Origin: Gammaproteobacteria bacterium | Lineage (GTDB): Bacteria; Pseudomonadota; Gammaproteobacteria; Competibacterales; Competibacteraceae | Length of the DNA stretch: 64,000 nucleotides | Assembly (NCBI GenBank): GCA_024234995.1 | Contig: JACKNF010000005.1 | Span: 172,789 to 236,788 of the forward strand | Reading direction: 5' to 3' | Shown here: piece after piece, positions 1-8,944 of the stretch | Layout: each line of letters opens with the position of its first letter | Position numbering within the stretch: the first letter of the stretch is position 1 | Notes under the pieces: model-generated | The model's database searches: none | What the model was told of the DNA's origin: nothing | The model's input: the letters and a program-made list of their open reading frames with translations, nothing else | Program-made: the position numbers and the translations under genes

Positions 1-1
1 A

Positions 2-3000
2 TTGGCGGCTCCGGACATCATTGTCCGCAACGAAAAGCGCATGTTGCAGGAATCCGTGGATTCCCTGCTGGACAACGGCCGACGTGGCCGGGCTATCACC
101 GGCAGCAATAAGCGCCCGCTGAAATCGTTAGCCGACATGATCAAAGGCAAACAGGGCCGGTTCCGCCAGAATCTACTCGGCAAGCGAGTGGATTATTCCG
201 GCCGGTCGGTCATTGTGGTCGGCCCTACCTTACGCTTGCACCAGTGCGGATTACCCAAGAAGATGGCCTTGGAACTGTTCAAGCCATTCATCTTTAGCAA
301 GTTGCAATTTAAAGGATTGTCCACCACGATCAAGGCTGCCAAGAAAATGGTCGAGCGCGAAGAGCCGGCGGTGTGGGATATCCTCGAAGAGGTGATCCGT
401 GAACACCCGGTGTTACTCAATCGCGCCCCGACCTTGCACCGGCTGGGTATCCAGGCTTTTGAGCCGACCTTGATCGAGGGCAAGGCAATTCAATTGCATC
501 CGCTGGTCTGCACTGCATTCAACGCCGACTTCGACGGCGATCAAATGGCAGTTCACGTCCCGTTGTCCATCGAGGCGCAGCTTGAAGCCCGTGCACTGAT
601 GATGTCCACCAACAACATCCTCAGCCCAGCGAACGGCGAGCCAATCATTGTGCCCTCCCAGGATGTCGTCCTCGGTCTGTACTACCTGACTCGCGAGCAA
701 ATCAATGCTCAGGGTGAAGGTATGCGGTTTACCAATATCCAGGAGGTGCATCGTGCCTACGAGAATCCTAACCGGAACCAGCGGGTCGATCTCCATGCCC
801 GTATCGAGGTTCGTTTACCGCAGGAGGAGACCGATGAGGCTGGCCATACCTGCAAGGTCTTGCGACGAGTAAAGACCACGGTCGGCCGGGTGCTGCTGTC
901 GGATATCCTGCCTAAGGGGCTACCCTTTGAATTGGTTAATCAGGCATTGAATAAAAAAACAATTTCTCGCTTAATCAATGAATGCTATCGGCGCCTAGGA
1001 TTGAAAGACACGGTGATTTTCGCCGACCAATTGATGTATACCGGTTTCCATTACGCGACCCGCTCAGGTTCTTCGATTGGCTTTGAGGATTTCAAGATTC
1101 CCCAGCAGAAAACCAAATTGCTGGAAGATGCAGAAAAAGATGTTAAGGAGATCGATAGCCAATACACCTCGGGATTGGTCACCAAGGGTGAACGCTATAA
1201 CAAGGTGGTCGATATCTGGTCGCGTACCAATGATCTGGTTGCCAAGGCGATGATGGATAATCTTGGTAGCGAAACAGTCGTTGACCGCGATGGCCAGGAA
1301 GTCAAGCAGCCCGCGTTGAATGCCGTTTTCATGATGGCCGATTCTGGTGCCCGCGGGTCTGCGGCGCAGATTCGCCAGCTCGCTGGGATGCGTGGTTTGA
1401 TGGCTAAGCCATCTGGCGAAATTATTGAGACTCCGATCAAAGCCAACTTCCGCGAAGGCTTGAGCGTTCTGGAATACTTCATTTCTACACATGGCGCTCG
1501 CAAGGGCTTAGCCGACACAGCGCTCAAGACGGCCAACTCTGGTTATCTAACCCGGCGGCTGGTGGATGTAGCTCAGGATTTGGTCGTCACTGAACCTGAC
1601 TGCGGTACCGATGAAGGGCTGTGGATGACACCGGTTATCGAGGAAGGCGATGTTAAGGAATCCTTGCGTGACCGGGTATTGGGCCGGACCGTGGCGCATG
1701 ATGTGCTTCATCCCGGAAGCGAAGATATCGCTATTCCAGGAGGCACCCTGCTGGATGAAAAGTGGGTCGCAAGATTGGATGAATGGGGTATTGATCGCAT
1801 TATGGTACGCTCAGCGATTACCTGCCAAACTCGCTATGGAGTGTGTTCCGCCTGCTATGGCCGTGATCTAGCACGCGGCCACCGGGTTAATATTGGCGAA
1901 GCGGTGGGCGTGATCGCTGCTCAATCCATCGGTGAACCGGGTACCCAATTGACCATGCGCACCTTCCACATCGGTGGTGCAGCTTCCCGAACCACTGTAG
2001 CTGACAATGTGCGTGCCAAATCCAGAGGTATCGTGCGTCTGCATAATATGAAAGTTGTACAGCGCCGGGATGGTCATCTGGTTGCAGTCTCCCGTTCGGG
2101 CGAGATCACTTTGACCGATGAGCAGGGACGCGAGCGCGAGCGTTACAAGGTACCCTACGGAGCAGAGCTCTCTGCTGAAGATGGCAGCCTAGCTGAAGCA
2201 GGTCACGAGATTGCCCGCTGGGATCCCTATACCCACCCGATCGTCACCGAAGTGGCAGGTTCCGTACGCTTTGCTGAGTTTGAGGAAGGCATCACTGTGC
2301 AGCGGCATGCTGACGAGATGACCGGCCTGTCCAGCCTGGTCGTGATGGACCCGAAACAGCGAGGTTCTTTAGGCAAAGATAAACGGCCAATGGTGCGGTT
2401 GCTGGATGAGTATGGCAATGACCTGTTTATTCCTGGCACCAGCACCTTGGCGCAATACCCGTTGCCATCGGGTGCAATCGTCAATTTAGCAGACGGCGCC
2501 AAAGTAGCAGTTGGTGACATCATCGCGCGCATTCCGCAGGAATCCTCCAAAACCCGCGATATCACAGGCGGTCTGCCACGGGTTGCTGACCTATTTGAAG
2601 CGCGCAAGCCCAAAGAGCAAGCCATTCTAGCGGAAAAATCCGGCATTATCGAATTTGGCAAGGAAACCAAAGGCAAACAGCGCCTGATTATCCGTGACAA
2701 GGGCGGGGAAATTCTTTATGAGGAATTAATCCCGAAATGGCGGCAGGTCAACGTGTTTGACGGTGAATACGTCGAACAAGGTGAAATGATTGCTGACGGC
2801 GAACGGAATCCGCATGACATTCTGCGGTTGCTCGGGGTAGAGGAACTCGCTGCATACCTGACCAAGGAAATTCAAGATGTATACCGGGTACAGGGCGTCA
2901 AGATTAATGATAAGCATATTGAAGTCATTGTCCGCCAGATGTTGCGCAAGGTCGAAATCATTGACTCGGGTGAAACCCCCTTCATCAAGGGTGAGCAAGT

Positions 3001-3403
3001 CGAACGCACCCGGGTATTAGAGGAAAATGACCGGGCACTAGCCGAAGACCACCAGCCTGCGCGCTATCAACCAATTCTGCTCGGCATCACAAAAGCCTCG
3101 CTGGCTACCGAATCGTTCATCTCGGCAGCTTCTTTCCAGGAAACGACCCGTGTGCTAACTGAAGCAGCCGTTCGCGGCTTGCGCGATGACTTACGCGGAT
3201 TGAAGGAGAACGTGATTGTCGGCCGGCTGATCCCGGCGGGTACCGGGTTGGCGTACCACCTGCAACGGCGTGAGAATTGGATACCCAGCCGGCCGGCAAT
3301 CCACGCTGGCCATGTATTTGAAAGCAGCGAAGCCGAAATAAAAGTGACAGTCGAGGATAAAGACGATGATAGCGAATCAGAGGCTAAGGAAGTAAGCCAG
3401 TGA
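2..3403 (+). CDS. rpoC: RNA polymerase beta' subunit, 5'-truncated by window edge
   Basis: Largest subunit of RNA polymerase, carrying the catalytic magnesium site. About 1133 residues are present; the reading frame enters from upstream, so the TTG at position 2 is not a real start. The absolutely conserved NADFDGDQM motif lies at local residues 174-182, against about 458-466 in E. coli, so roughly 280 N-terminal residues (zinc ribbon, zipper, lid) lie outside the window. The bridge-helix and trigger-loop regions (ADSGARGSAAQIRQLAGMRG; IGEPGTQLTMRTFHIGG) and the second zinc cluster cysteines (CQTRYGVCSACYG) are intact. Similarity to the E. coli protein runs to the C-terminal GRLIPAGTG region, followed by a variable acidic tail. 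The next gene is an ABC transporter rather than rpsL, so the usual rpoBC-str arrangement is interrupted here. Identification is certain. Confidence 0.99.
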   Translation: MAAPDIIVRNEKRMLQESVDSLLDNGRRGRAITGSNKRPLKSLADMIKGKQGRFRQNLLGKRVDYSGRSVIVVGPTLRLHQCGLPKKMALELFKPFIFSKLQFKGLSTTIKAAKKMVEREEPAVWDILEEVIREHPVLLNRAPTLHRLGIQAFEPTLIEGKAIQLHPLVCTAFNADFDGDQMAVHVPLSIEAQLEARALMMSTNNILSPANGEPIIVPSQDVVLGLYYLTREQINAQGEGMRFTNIQEVHRAYENPNRNQRVDLHARIEVRLPQEETDEAGHTCKVLRRVKTTVGRVLLSDILPKGLPFELVNQALNKKTISRLINECYRRLGLKDTVIFADQLMYTGFHYATRSGSSIGFEDFKIPQQKTKLLEDAEKDVKEIDSQYTSGLVTKGERYNKVVDIWSRTNDLVAKAMMDNLGSETVVDRDGQEVKQPALNAVFMMADSGARGSAAQIRQLAGMRGLMAKPSGEIIETPIKANFREGLSVLEYFISTHGARKGLADTALKTANSGYLTRRLVDVAQDLVVTEPDCGTDEGLWMTPVIEEGDVKESLRDRVLGRTVAHDVLHPGSEDIAIPGGTLLDEKWVARLDEWGIDRIMVRSAITCQTRYGVCSACYGRDLARGHRVNIGEAVGVIAAQSIGEPGTQLTMRTFHIGGAASRTTVADNVRAKSRGIVRLHNMKVVQRRDGHLVAVSRSGEITLTDEQGRERERYKVPYGAELSAEDGSLAEAGHEIARWDPYTHPIVTEVAGSVRFAEFEEGITVQRHADEMTGLSSLVVMDPKQRGSLGKDKRPMVRLLDEYGNDLFIPGTSTLAQYPLPSGAIVNLADGAKVAVGDIIARIPQESSKTRDITGGLPRVADLFEARKPKEQAILAEKSGIIEFGKETKGKQRLIIRDKGGEILYEELIPKWRQVNVFDGEYVEQGEMIADGERNPHDILRLLGVEELAAYLTKEIQDVYRVQGVKINDKHIEVIVRQMLRKVEIIDSGETPFIKGEQVERTRVLEENDRALAEDHQPARYQPILLGITKASLATESFISAASFQETTRVLTEAAVRGLRDDLRGLKENVIVGRLIPAGTGLAYHLQRRENWIPSRPAIHAGHVFESSEAEIKVTVEDKDDDSESEAKEVSQ

Positions 3404-3438
3404 ATGGTGAGTGATCCTTCACTATTTGCTTATCAGTT

Positions 3439-4323
3439 GTGACTGCCTTACTGGAAACCTGCCGCTTGGTCAAACACTTTCGTGGTGTTCAAGCGGTAGA
3501 CGGTATCGATTTGGCCATTCCACCTGGCTGCTGCTTTGGTCTGCTGGGACCTAACGGCGCTGGTAAGACGACCACGGTCGAAATGCTGGAGGGTATCCAA
3601 ACACCGACCAGCGGTGCCATCCGTTACCGCGGTGAACCGCTGGGACCACGGTTCCGCCAGGACATCGGCATCATGTTTCAGTCCACTGCCCTGCAGGACC
3701 ACGTGACCGGCCGGGAAAACCTATGGATGTTTGGCAATTTCTACCCGCGCGCCCTGCCGGTCGCTGAACTCGTTGAAACCTGTGCCCTTGGTGAGTTTCT
3801 CGACCGCGACACGCGCAAGCTGTCTGGCGGCCAGCGTCAACGGTTACTGCTCGCCATCGCCTTGGTCAATGATCCGGAACTGCTGTTTCTGGATGAACCG
3901 ACCACTGGCCTTGATCCCCAGGCCCGCCGTAATTTCTGGAAACTGATTCACCGTATCAAGGCCCGCGGTAAGACCGTCTTGCTGACCACACATTACATGG
4001 AAGAGGCTTATCATCTGTGCGATGAAATCGCTATCATGGATCATGGCCGGATTATCGCCCAAGGGACACCTCGCGCATTGCTGGCAGCGCATTTTGACGA
4101 TGTGGTGCTGCAATTACCGTTGGCCGACTTTCCCAGCCCGATCCCGCTTTCTTCGCATACAGTGATCCAAGGCCAGGATACGGTGGAAATTCTTACCCGT
4201 GATGTCAACACTGCTATTGAAGAATTACTAGCGCGAAATATCTCCCTGGCACGATTACAAATCCGCCCGCGCACCCTGGAAGATTTATTTCTGGAGCTGA
4301 CCGGCCGAGAGTTGCGTTCATGA
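3439..4323 (+). CDS. ABC transporter ATP-binding protein (ABC-2 / NodI-DrrA type)
   Basis: ATPase of an ABC-2 exporter, 294 residues. Walker A GPNGAGKT is at 37-44, signature LSGGQRQRL at about 128-136, Walker B LLFLDEP at 148-154 and the H-loop histidine near 185 (TTHYMEEA). The start is a GTG; no ATG precedes the conserved N-terminus. A C-terminal extension of about 90 residues is typical of the NodI/DrrA/CcmA group. It overlaps the following permease by four bases (ATGA), so the two are translationally coupled and form one transporter. The substrate cannot be read from sequence; relatives export drugs, lipids or polysaccharide-like molecules. Confidence 0.93.
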   Translation: MTALLETCRLVKHFRGVQAVDGIDLAIPPGCCFGLLGPNGAGKTTTVEMLEGIQTPTSGAIRYRGEPLGPRFRQDIGIMFQSTALQDHVTGRENLWMFGNFYPRALPVAELVETCALGEFLDRDTRKLSGGQRQRLLLAIALVNDPELLFLDEPTTGLDPQARRNFWKLIHRIKARGKTVLLTTHYMEEAYHLCDEIAIMDHGRIIAQGTPRALLAAHFDDVVLQLPLADFPSPIPLSSHTVIQGQDTVEILTRDVNTAIEELLARNISLARLQIRPRTLEDLFLELTGRELRS

Positions 4324-5333
4324 ATTGGCGACGGTTCTGGGCGGTGTTTATTTGCCGTAACCGCGAGTTCCTGCGCGACCGGTCGACACTGACCTGGAAT
4401 CTGCTATTTCCGGTGTCCCTAATTGCCGGTTTTGCGTTCGCCTTTTCTGGTTCAGGTTTGGATCTTTATAAAGTGGGTGTTCTGGGCAATACCAGTCACT
4501 GGCAGGGCAGCGCATTTTTCAGTACCCGTTATATTCACTTCATCCCGGTCACCAACCTGTCAATCGCCTTAAGTAAAGTTGAACGCCATCAACTCGACAT
4601 GCTGATCGATCCCACCGGGCAGCGCTACTGGATCAACGACGAAGCGCCGAAAGGCTATGTACTTGAACAGATGCTACGCGGGGTGGATGCGACGACCACT
4701 CCCGTTTTTAGCAAGCAGACGGTGAGCGGCCGTGGCATCCGCTATGTAGATTGGGTGATGCCAGGCGTGCTGGCTATGAATATGATGTTTGGTTGCTTGT
4801 TCGGGGTGGGTTACGTGATCGTGCGTTACCGCAAGAACGGGATGCTCAAGCGGCTAAAGGCTACGCCACTGACGCCGCTGGAATTTCTAGCAGCGCAAGT
4901 GACGTCAAGGCTATGGTTAACCTTAGCGACGACTATTGTCGTGTTCACTGGTACTAATCAATTCATTGTCTTTCCTATGCATGGTTCGTATCTCGATCTG
5001 TTCGTGGTATTTGCCGCCGGGGCGATCAGTCTGATCAGCTTAGGGTTGATTGTTGCCGCCCGTACCACCAGCGAGGAACTAGCCGCCGGCCTGCTGAACT
5101 TGCTTAGCTGGCCGATGACCTTTCTGTCCGGGGTATGGTTCTCCCTGGAAGGCGTACACCCTTTCCTGCAACAGTGCGCGCAACTAGTACCGCTGACCCA
5201 TATTATCGACGCCGCACGGGCGATCATGATGGATGGCGCCGGGCTGGGAGACATCTCGGGTCATCTACTGGCACTCATGGTGATGAGCTTGGGATTTATG
5301 GCTGCCGGGGCATGGCTATTTCGGTGGGAATAA
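4320..5333 (+). CDS. ABC-2 type permease, partner of the preceding ATPase
   Basis: Integral membrane subunit of 337 residues. An N-terminal anchor (about residues 22-45) is followed by a periplasmic-looking segment of roughly 120 residues, then five hydrophobic segments from about residue 150 to the end, the ABC-2 membrane layout. The segment with MNMMFGCLFGVGYVIVRYR, then RLKATPLTPLEF, is typical of the family. The start overlaps the ATPase stop. The gene ends with a tryptophan-rich tail (LFRWE). It probably forms a homodimer with two ATPase copies; the substrate is unknown. Confidence 0.9.
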   Translation: MNWRRFWAVFICRNREFLRDRSTLTWNLLFPVSLIAGFAFAFSGSGLDLYKVGVLGNTSHWQGSAFFSTRYIHFIPVTNLSIALSKVERHQLDMLIDPTGQRYWINDEAPKGYVLEQMLRGVDATTTPVFSKQTVSGRGIRYVDWVMPGVLAMNMMFGCLFGVGYVIVRYRKNGMLKRLKATPLTPLEFLAAQVTSRLWLTLATTIVVFTGTNQFIVFPMHGSYLDLFVVFAAGAISLISLGLIVAARTTSEELAAGLLNLLSWPMTFLSGVWFSLEGVHPFLQQCAQLVPLTHIIDAARAIMMDGAGLGDISGHLLALMVMSLGFMAAGAWLFRWE

Positions 5334-5432
5334 GATCTGCCTTTCACAAACTCCAGCGCTGATGGTGGGCTAGAACAAACAGATCCGACCCATAGGACTT
5401 TTGAAAAACCCGCCCGCAATTTGAGTCTGACA

Positions 5433-7205
5433 TCAGAGCAACTGCAAAAATGTCTCCACAGGTTCGGGTCTGCCGTAAAGATAACCTTGATAGCAATCAC
5501 AATCGCGCGTCTGCAAAAAAGTGGCCTGCTCGACCGTCTCCACACCCTCCGCCACAACTGAAAGATGTAAATGCCGCGCAACGGCTAAAATCGCCTCAAC
5601 CAATGCTGTGTTACGTGCATCATCGGGCACACCCCGAAGGAAGCTTTTGTCGATCTTCAATTCATCAACCGGCAGCCGGCTAAGATAGGCTAATGATGAA
5701 TAGCCGGTACCGAAATCATCAATGGAGAGATGAATACCGAGCGCCTTCAGTGCAGACAGCGTAGCGATAGTGCCATCGATATCTTCGATAGCCAAACCTT
5801 CAGTTATTTCGAGGGTCAACCAGTCTGGGTCGGCACCGGTGGCAACAAGCGCAGCCTTGACCCGGGTAGCAAAGTGCGGTTGACGAAACTGGCGGGGGCT
5901 CACATTGACCGCCATTCGTAGCGCTTGACCAGCAGCGGTCATCCGGGCCAGCAATCGGCAGATTTCCAGCAATACCCACTCGCCTATGGCAATGATCTGA
6001 CCGGTTTCCTCAGCCAGCGGGATGAAATGATCAGGGGGAACGATGCCGCGCTCAGGATGCTGCCAGCGCAGCAGCACCTCAGCGCCAATAATACAGGCTT
6101 CGCCATCCACTTGCGGCTGGAGGTAAATCTGTAGTTCATTCCGTTCGATGGCGCGATGCATCTCGCCTTCCAGCGCCATGCGCGTTTCCACTTCAACTTG
6201 CATGATGGTTTCAAAAAAACGCACTGCATTGCGTCCAGCCACCTTAGCCTGATTCAGGGCAGTTTCGGCCTGCTTGAGTGGTTCATCCAGGGTTTTTCCT
6301 TTTGCGGAAAACAAGGCAACGCCGACGCTGGCGCCCAGTACGTAGGTGCTATCTTGCCATTGGATCGGCATCGACAATACTAAGCGGATTTTCTCTGCAA
6401 CACCCCGAGCGAATCGAATCGCGATCTCTTCTGATCCCGCTAATTTAGCCAGCAGCACCGTGAAGCGGTCACCACCGAAATGCGCCACGATGTCTTCTTC
6501 GCGTAAAAACCGGATCAACCGTGCAGCAACTTCCCGGAGAAGCTGATCGCCAGTTTCATGGCCCCTGGCATCGTTGATACGCCGGAAATTGTCCAGATCC
6601 ACAAACAGGACAGCCCCGTAATGCTTGCCGCGTTTGGCAGCCGCTTGGGCTTTACCAAGGTGTTCGATAAACAGTTGCCGGTTTGGCAAGTGGGTCAGCG
6701 GATCATAGTAGGCCAATCGATGCAGGGCATCTTCTGCCGCTTTCTGCTTACCGAGTCCAAAGAAGTTCGCAATAAAATGGGTCGTCTCACCCTGTTCGTC
6801 CTGAACTGCAGCGATAGAAGCCCACTCAGGATAGATCTCGCCATTCTTGCGCCGATTCCAAATCTCGCCCGCCCAGTATCCTTTCGTCAACAGGTCATGC
6901 CACATTGTGGCGTAGAATTCTGCATCATGCCGTCCAGAGTGCAGCAGACTGGGATTCTGGCCAATCACTTCATCAGCAGTGTAACCAGTCATCCGGGTAA
7001 AAGCCGGATTCACGCGTTGAATAATGCCGTACCGGTCGGTAATGCACATCCCCTCGGCTGCATCGAACGCCTTCGCTGCCAACCACAATCGCTCCTTGGC
7101 CTGCTTGTATTCAGCACAATCACGGCGGGCATGCCACAACATGACGCCAAATATGGCAATCATTGCCAGCAGAGCCAAGACCAACAATAACAATAATAAA
7201 TTCAT
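5433..7205 (-). CDS. PAS-GGDEF-EAL cyclic-di-GMP protein, probably a phosphodiesterase
   Basis: Membrane-anchored signalling protein of 590 residues: one N-terminal transmembrane helix (about 2-24), a PAS domain (about 40-150), a GGDEF domain (about 165-335) and an EAL domain (about 345-590). The diguanylate cyclase signature reads GGDRF at 244-248 instead of GG(D/E)EF, so cyclase activity is doubtful. The EAL half keeps its key motifs: EVLLRW, EITEG, DDFGTGYSSL and VAEGVET, consistent with an active c-di-GMP hydrolase, perhaps with GTP binding by the degenerate GGDEF as regulation. It stands alone, convergent with the upstream ABC permease. Confidence 0.95.
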   Translation of the reverse strand: MNLLLLLLVLALLAMIAIFGVMLWHARRDCAEYKQAKERLWLAAKAFDAAEGMCITDRYGIIQRVNPAFTRMTGYTADEVIGQNPSLLHSGRHDAEFYATMWHDLLTKGYWAGEIWNRRKNGEIYPEWASIAAVQDEQGETTHFIANFFGLGKQKAAEDALHRLAYYDPLTHLPNRQLFIEHLGKAQAAAKRGKHYGAVLFVDLDNFRRINDARGHETGDQLLREVAARLIRFLREEDIVAHFGGDRFTVLLAKLAGSEEIAIRFARGVAEKIRLVLSMPIQWQDSTYVLGASVGVALFSAKGKTLDEPLKQAETALNQAKVAGRNAVRFFETIMQVEVETRMALEGEMHRAIERNELQIYLQPQVDGEACIIGAEVLLRWQHPERGIVPPDHFIPLAEETGQIIAIGEWVLLEICRLLARMTAAGQALRMAVNVSPRQFRQPHFATRVKAALVATGADPDWLTLEITEGLAIEDIDGTIATLSALKALGIHLSIDDFGTGYSSLAYLSRLPVDELKIDKSFLRGVPDDARNTALVEAILAVARHLHLSVVAEGVETVEQATFLQTRDCDCYQGYLYGRPEPVETFLQLL

Positions 7206-7282
7206 ACAGATCCTTCATTGTCTACCTGACCTGCCCACCAGTAGATAATATCGTTTAACATTATGAATTTCATACAATAATT

Positions 7283-7972
7283 TTATAATAATTTTAAAGC
7301 CAAGTTAACTTCATACACACCGAATAAAATAACCAGCACTCCAGCCACGGCACGCACTGCAGAGCGGCGCACAAAATCGGCCAGCGTCGCTGCCACTGTT
7401 CCCATTGCTAACAGGGCAGGCAAAGTACCCAACCCAAAGCTGAGTAACAATAAGCCGCCTTCCCACGCTCCCCCCGTGCCAACTGCCCAAATTAAAACGC
7501 TATAGACCAGCCCGCAGGGCAGCCAGCCCCAGACCAGACCGGCACCCAGCGCCTGAAGGGGGGTGCGTATGGGTAGTAATCGTCGTCCTAAGGGCTCGAT
7601 GGACCGCCAGAGGACGCCGCCAGCCTGTTCCAACCGGCTTAGGAATGACCACCAATTAGCCAGATATAACCCTAGCAGGATCATAAATAGCCCAGCAAGG
7701 ATTTGCAGCCCCAATTGAGCGTGATGCATGGAAGCCAGATGCGCCGTCCAAGCGCCAATTCCACCTGCCAATGCTCCAGCAGCGACATAGCTGAGGATTC
7801 GTCCCAGGTTATAAGCCAATAAATACGGCAGGCGAGCCAGAAACGGATGTCCTGGCGCTGGCGGCAACCCCAGGGTCAGTACACTGACAATACCACCACA
7901 CATCCCAAAACAGTGGACACCACCCGTCAGTCCAACCAGGAAGGCCGCAAAAAAAACCGCTGGCGAATCCAT
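7283..7972 (-). CDS. TauE/SafE-like (DsbD/UreH-type) membrane protein
   Basis: Predicted inner-membrane protein of 229 residues with about six hydrophobic segments. The N-terminal GLTGGVHCFGMCGG motif with paired cysteines is typical of the COG2836-like sulfite exporter/UreH group, whose members act in metal or sulfur handling and cytochrome oxidase maturation. I chose the ATG at 7972 because the family N-terminus begins there; a TTG at 7993 is an in-frame alternative. The ATG lacks a good ribosome binding site of its own but overlaps the stop of a small upstream ORF, which suggests coupled translation. The exact substrate is unknown. Confidence 0.8.
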   Translation of the reverse strand: MDSPAVFFAAFLVGLTGGVHCFGMCGGIVSVLTLGLPPAPGHPFLARLPYLLAYNLGRILSYVAAGALAGGIGAWTAHLASMHHAQLGLQILAGLFMILLGLYLANWWSFLSRLEQAGGVLWRSIEPLGRRLLPIRTPLQALGAGLVWGWLPCGLVYSVLIWAVGTGGAWEGGLLLLSFGLGTLPALLAMGTVAATLADFVRRSAVRAVAGVLVILFGVYEVNLALKLL

Positions 7973-8022
7973 CAATGAAACGTGCGCATACAAACCATTG
8001 TTGCAATATGACTAAATGCCAT
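7972..8022 (-). CDS. Possible 16-residue leader ORF coupled to the TauE-like gene
   Basis: A very strong AGGAGG on the minus strand lies five bases before an ATG at 8022. It opens a 16-codon frame (MAFSHIATMVCMRTFH) whose TGA overlaps the next gene's ATG as TGATG. The best Shine-Dalgarno site in the region therefore serves this short frame and not the larger gene. It could be a translational coupling leader, or a relic of an earlier N-terminus. The peptide resembles nothing I recognise. Confidence 0.4.
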   Translation of the reverse strand: MAFSHIATMVCMRTFH

Positions 8023-8061
8023 CAAATCCTCCTTTTAGATACTATGACGGCCTTGCTGCTC

Positions 8062-8400
8062 CTAAGCGCTCGCCTCACCGGTATCAGGTACCGTGATGCC
8101 AAATTGCGCTGGGATTTGCGCATGAAAGACACAGATTTTTTCCGCCTTAAGCAGATCAAGCAACTTTTGAGCTTCATCATCGGTCACGATAAATTCCACC
8201 TCTACCGTCAGTGTCCCAGCTAACTCAAAGAAACGATCTTCATGTAAATGATGGTGCTGGCCAAAACCAGCCAGCGCCCGGAATGCCGACCCTCCGCGAA
8301 TCCCCATCCGGTTCGCTTGTTCCAGCAGCCATTCCCATAACAGCCGATGGTCATGACGCTGATCTTCTCGAACATAAAATCTGAGAAATGAACCGTCCAT
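8062..8400 (-). CDS. DUF190 family protein
   Basis: Small soluble protein of 112 residues with the DUF190 features: an N-terminal RFYVRED strand, a central GGSAFRALAGFG segment followed by histidines (GQHHHLHED), and VEVEFIVTDDEAQKLLDLL. DUF190 genes very often sit beside CrcB fluoride channels, as here, and a regulatory or accessory role is presumed; no reaction is known. The ATG at 8400 is preferred over a TTG at 8406, because a purine-rich GGAGGA lies at suitable distance. It follows crcB on the same strand with a gap of about 65 bases. Confidence 0.85.
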   Translation of the reverse strand: MDGSFLRFYVREDQRHDHRLLWEWLLEQANRMGIRGGSAFRALAGFGQHHHLHEDRFFELAGTLTVEVEFIVTDDEAQKLLDLLKAEKICVFHAQIPAQFGITVPDTGEASA

Positions 8401-8466
8401 CGCCAATCCTCCTCTCCTCCTCTAATGAGGAGCGCACGCTTCCAACTTGCCAATCAACGCTCAACC

Positions 8467-8856
8467 TTAATCTCTGAGCAGAAACCTATGAACTGTCAGG
8501 ATACCGAGAGCAGTCATCGCCAGCGAACCGAGCAAATGAGCGCCGACCGCCGCCAACGCCCAACTAAACTGGCCACGCGTAATCAATGTCACGATTTCAA
8601 TTGAAAAGGTAGAAAATGTAGTAAGCGCCCCCATGAAACCGGTAATGACCAGCAAACGGACTTCTGGCGGCAAGCTCGCATTAAGCGAGAAATAGGCCAC
8701 CGCCACCCCGATTAAATAACCGCCGATCAGATTAGCCGCCAGGGTACCGAGCGGTAAGGCCGGGAAAATGTGATTAAGCGTTATGCCCAGCCACCAGCGT
8801 AAGCATGCGCCAAAACCTGCGCCGCTGAATACCGCGATGAATGCGTAGAAACCCAT
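8467..8856 (-). CDS. crcB: Fluoride channel CrcB/FluC
   Basis: Dual-topology fluoride efflux channel of 129 residues with four transmembrane helices. Visible family signatures are GAGFGACLRWWLG near the N-terminus, PLGTLAANLIGGYLIG (the conserved asparagine in the second helix) and GFMGALTTFSTFSIE (the phenylalanine-box and TTFS region). A longer open frame runs upstream to 9069, but those extra residues lie antisense to the neighbouring DUF2892 gene and are not family-like, so I start at ATG 8856. Forms one transcription unit with the DUF190 gene. I could not fit a fluoride riboswitch in the leader. Confidence 0.93.
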   Translation of the reverse strand: MGFYAFIAVFSGAGFGACLRWWLGITLNHIFPALPLGTLAANLIGGYLIGVAVAYFSLNASLPPEVRLLVITGFMGALTTFSTFSIEIVTLITRGQFSWALAAVGAHLLGSLAMTALGILTVHRFLLRD

Positions 8857-8944
8857 GCTATCCCACTCTATATTGACAATTCGCAAGTCATCCTGACGAG
8901 CATTGGTTAAAATCGCGGGTATCACCCTAACCCTGGAGGTTGCT

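Noticed and set aside
6558..7190. 210-codon plus-strand ORF opposite the GGDEF-EAL gene
   Set aside because: It lies wholly antisense to a well-supported gene and has no recognisable domain.
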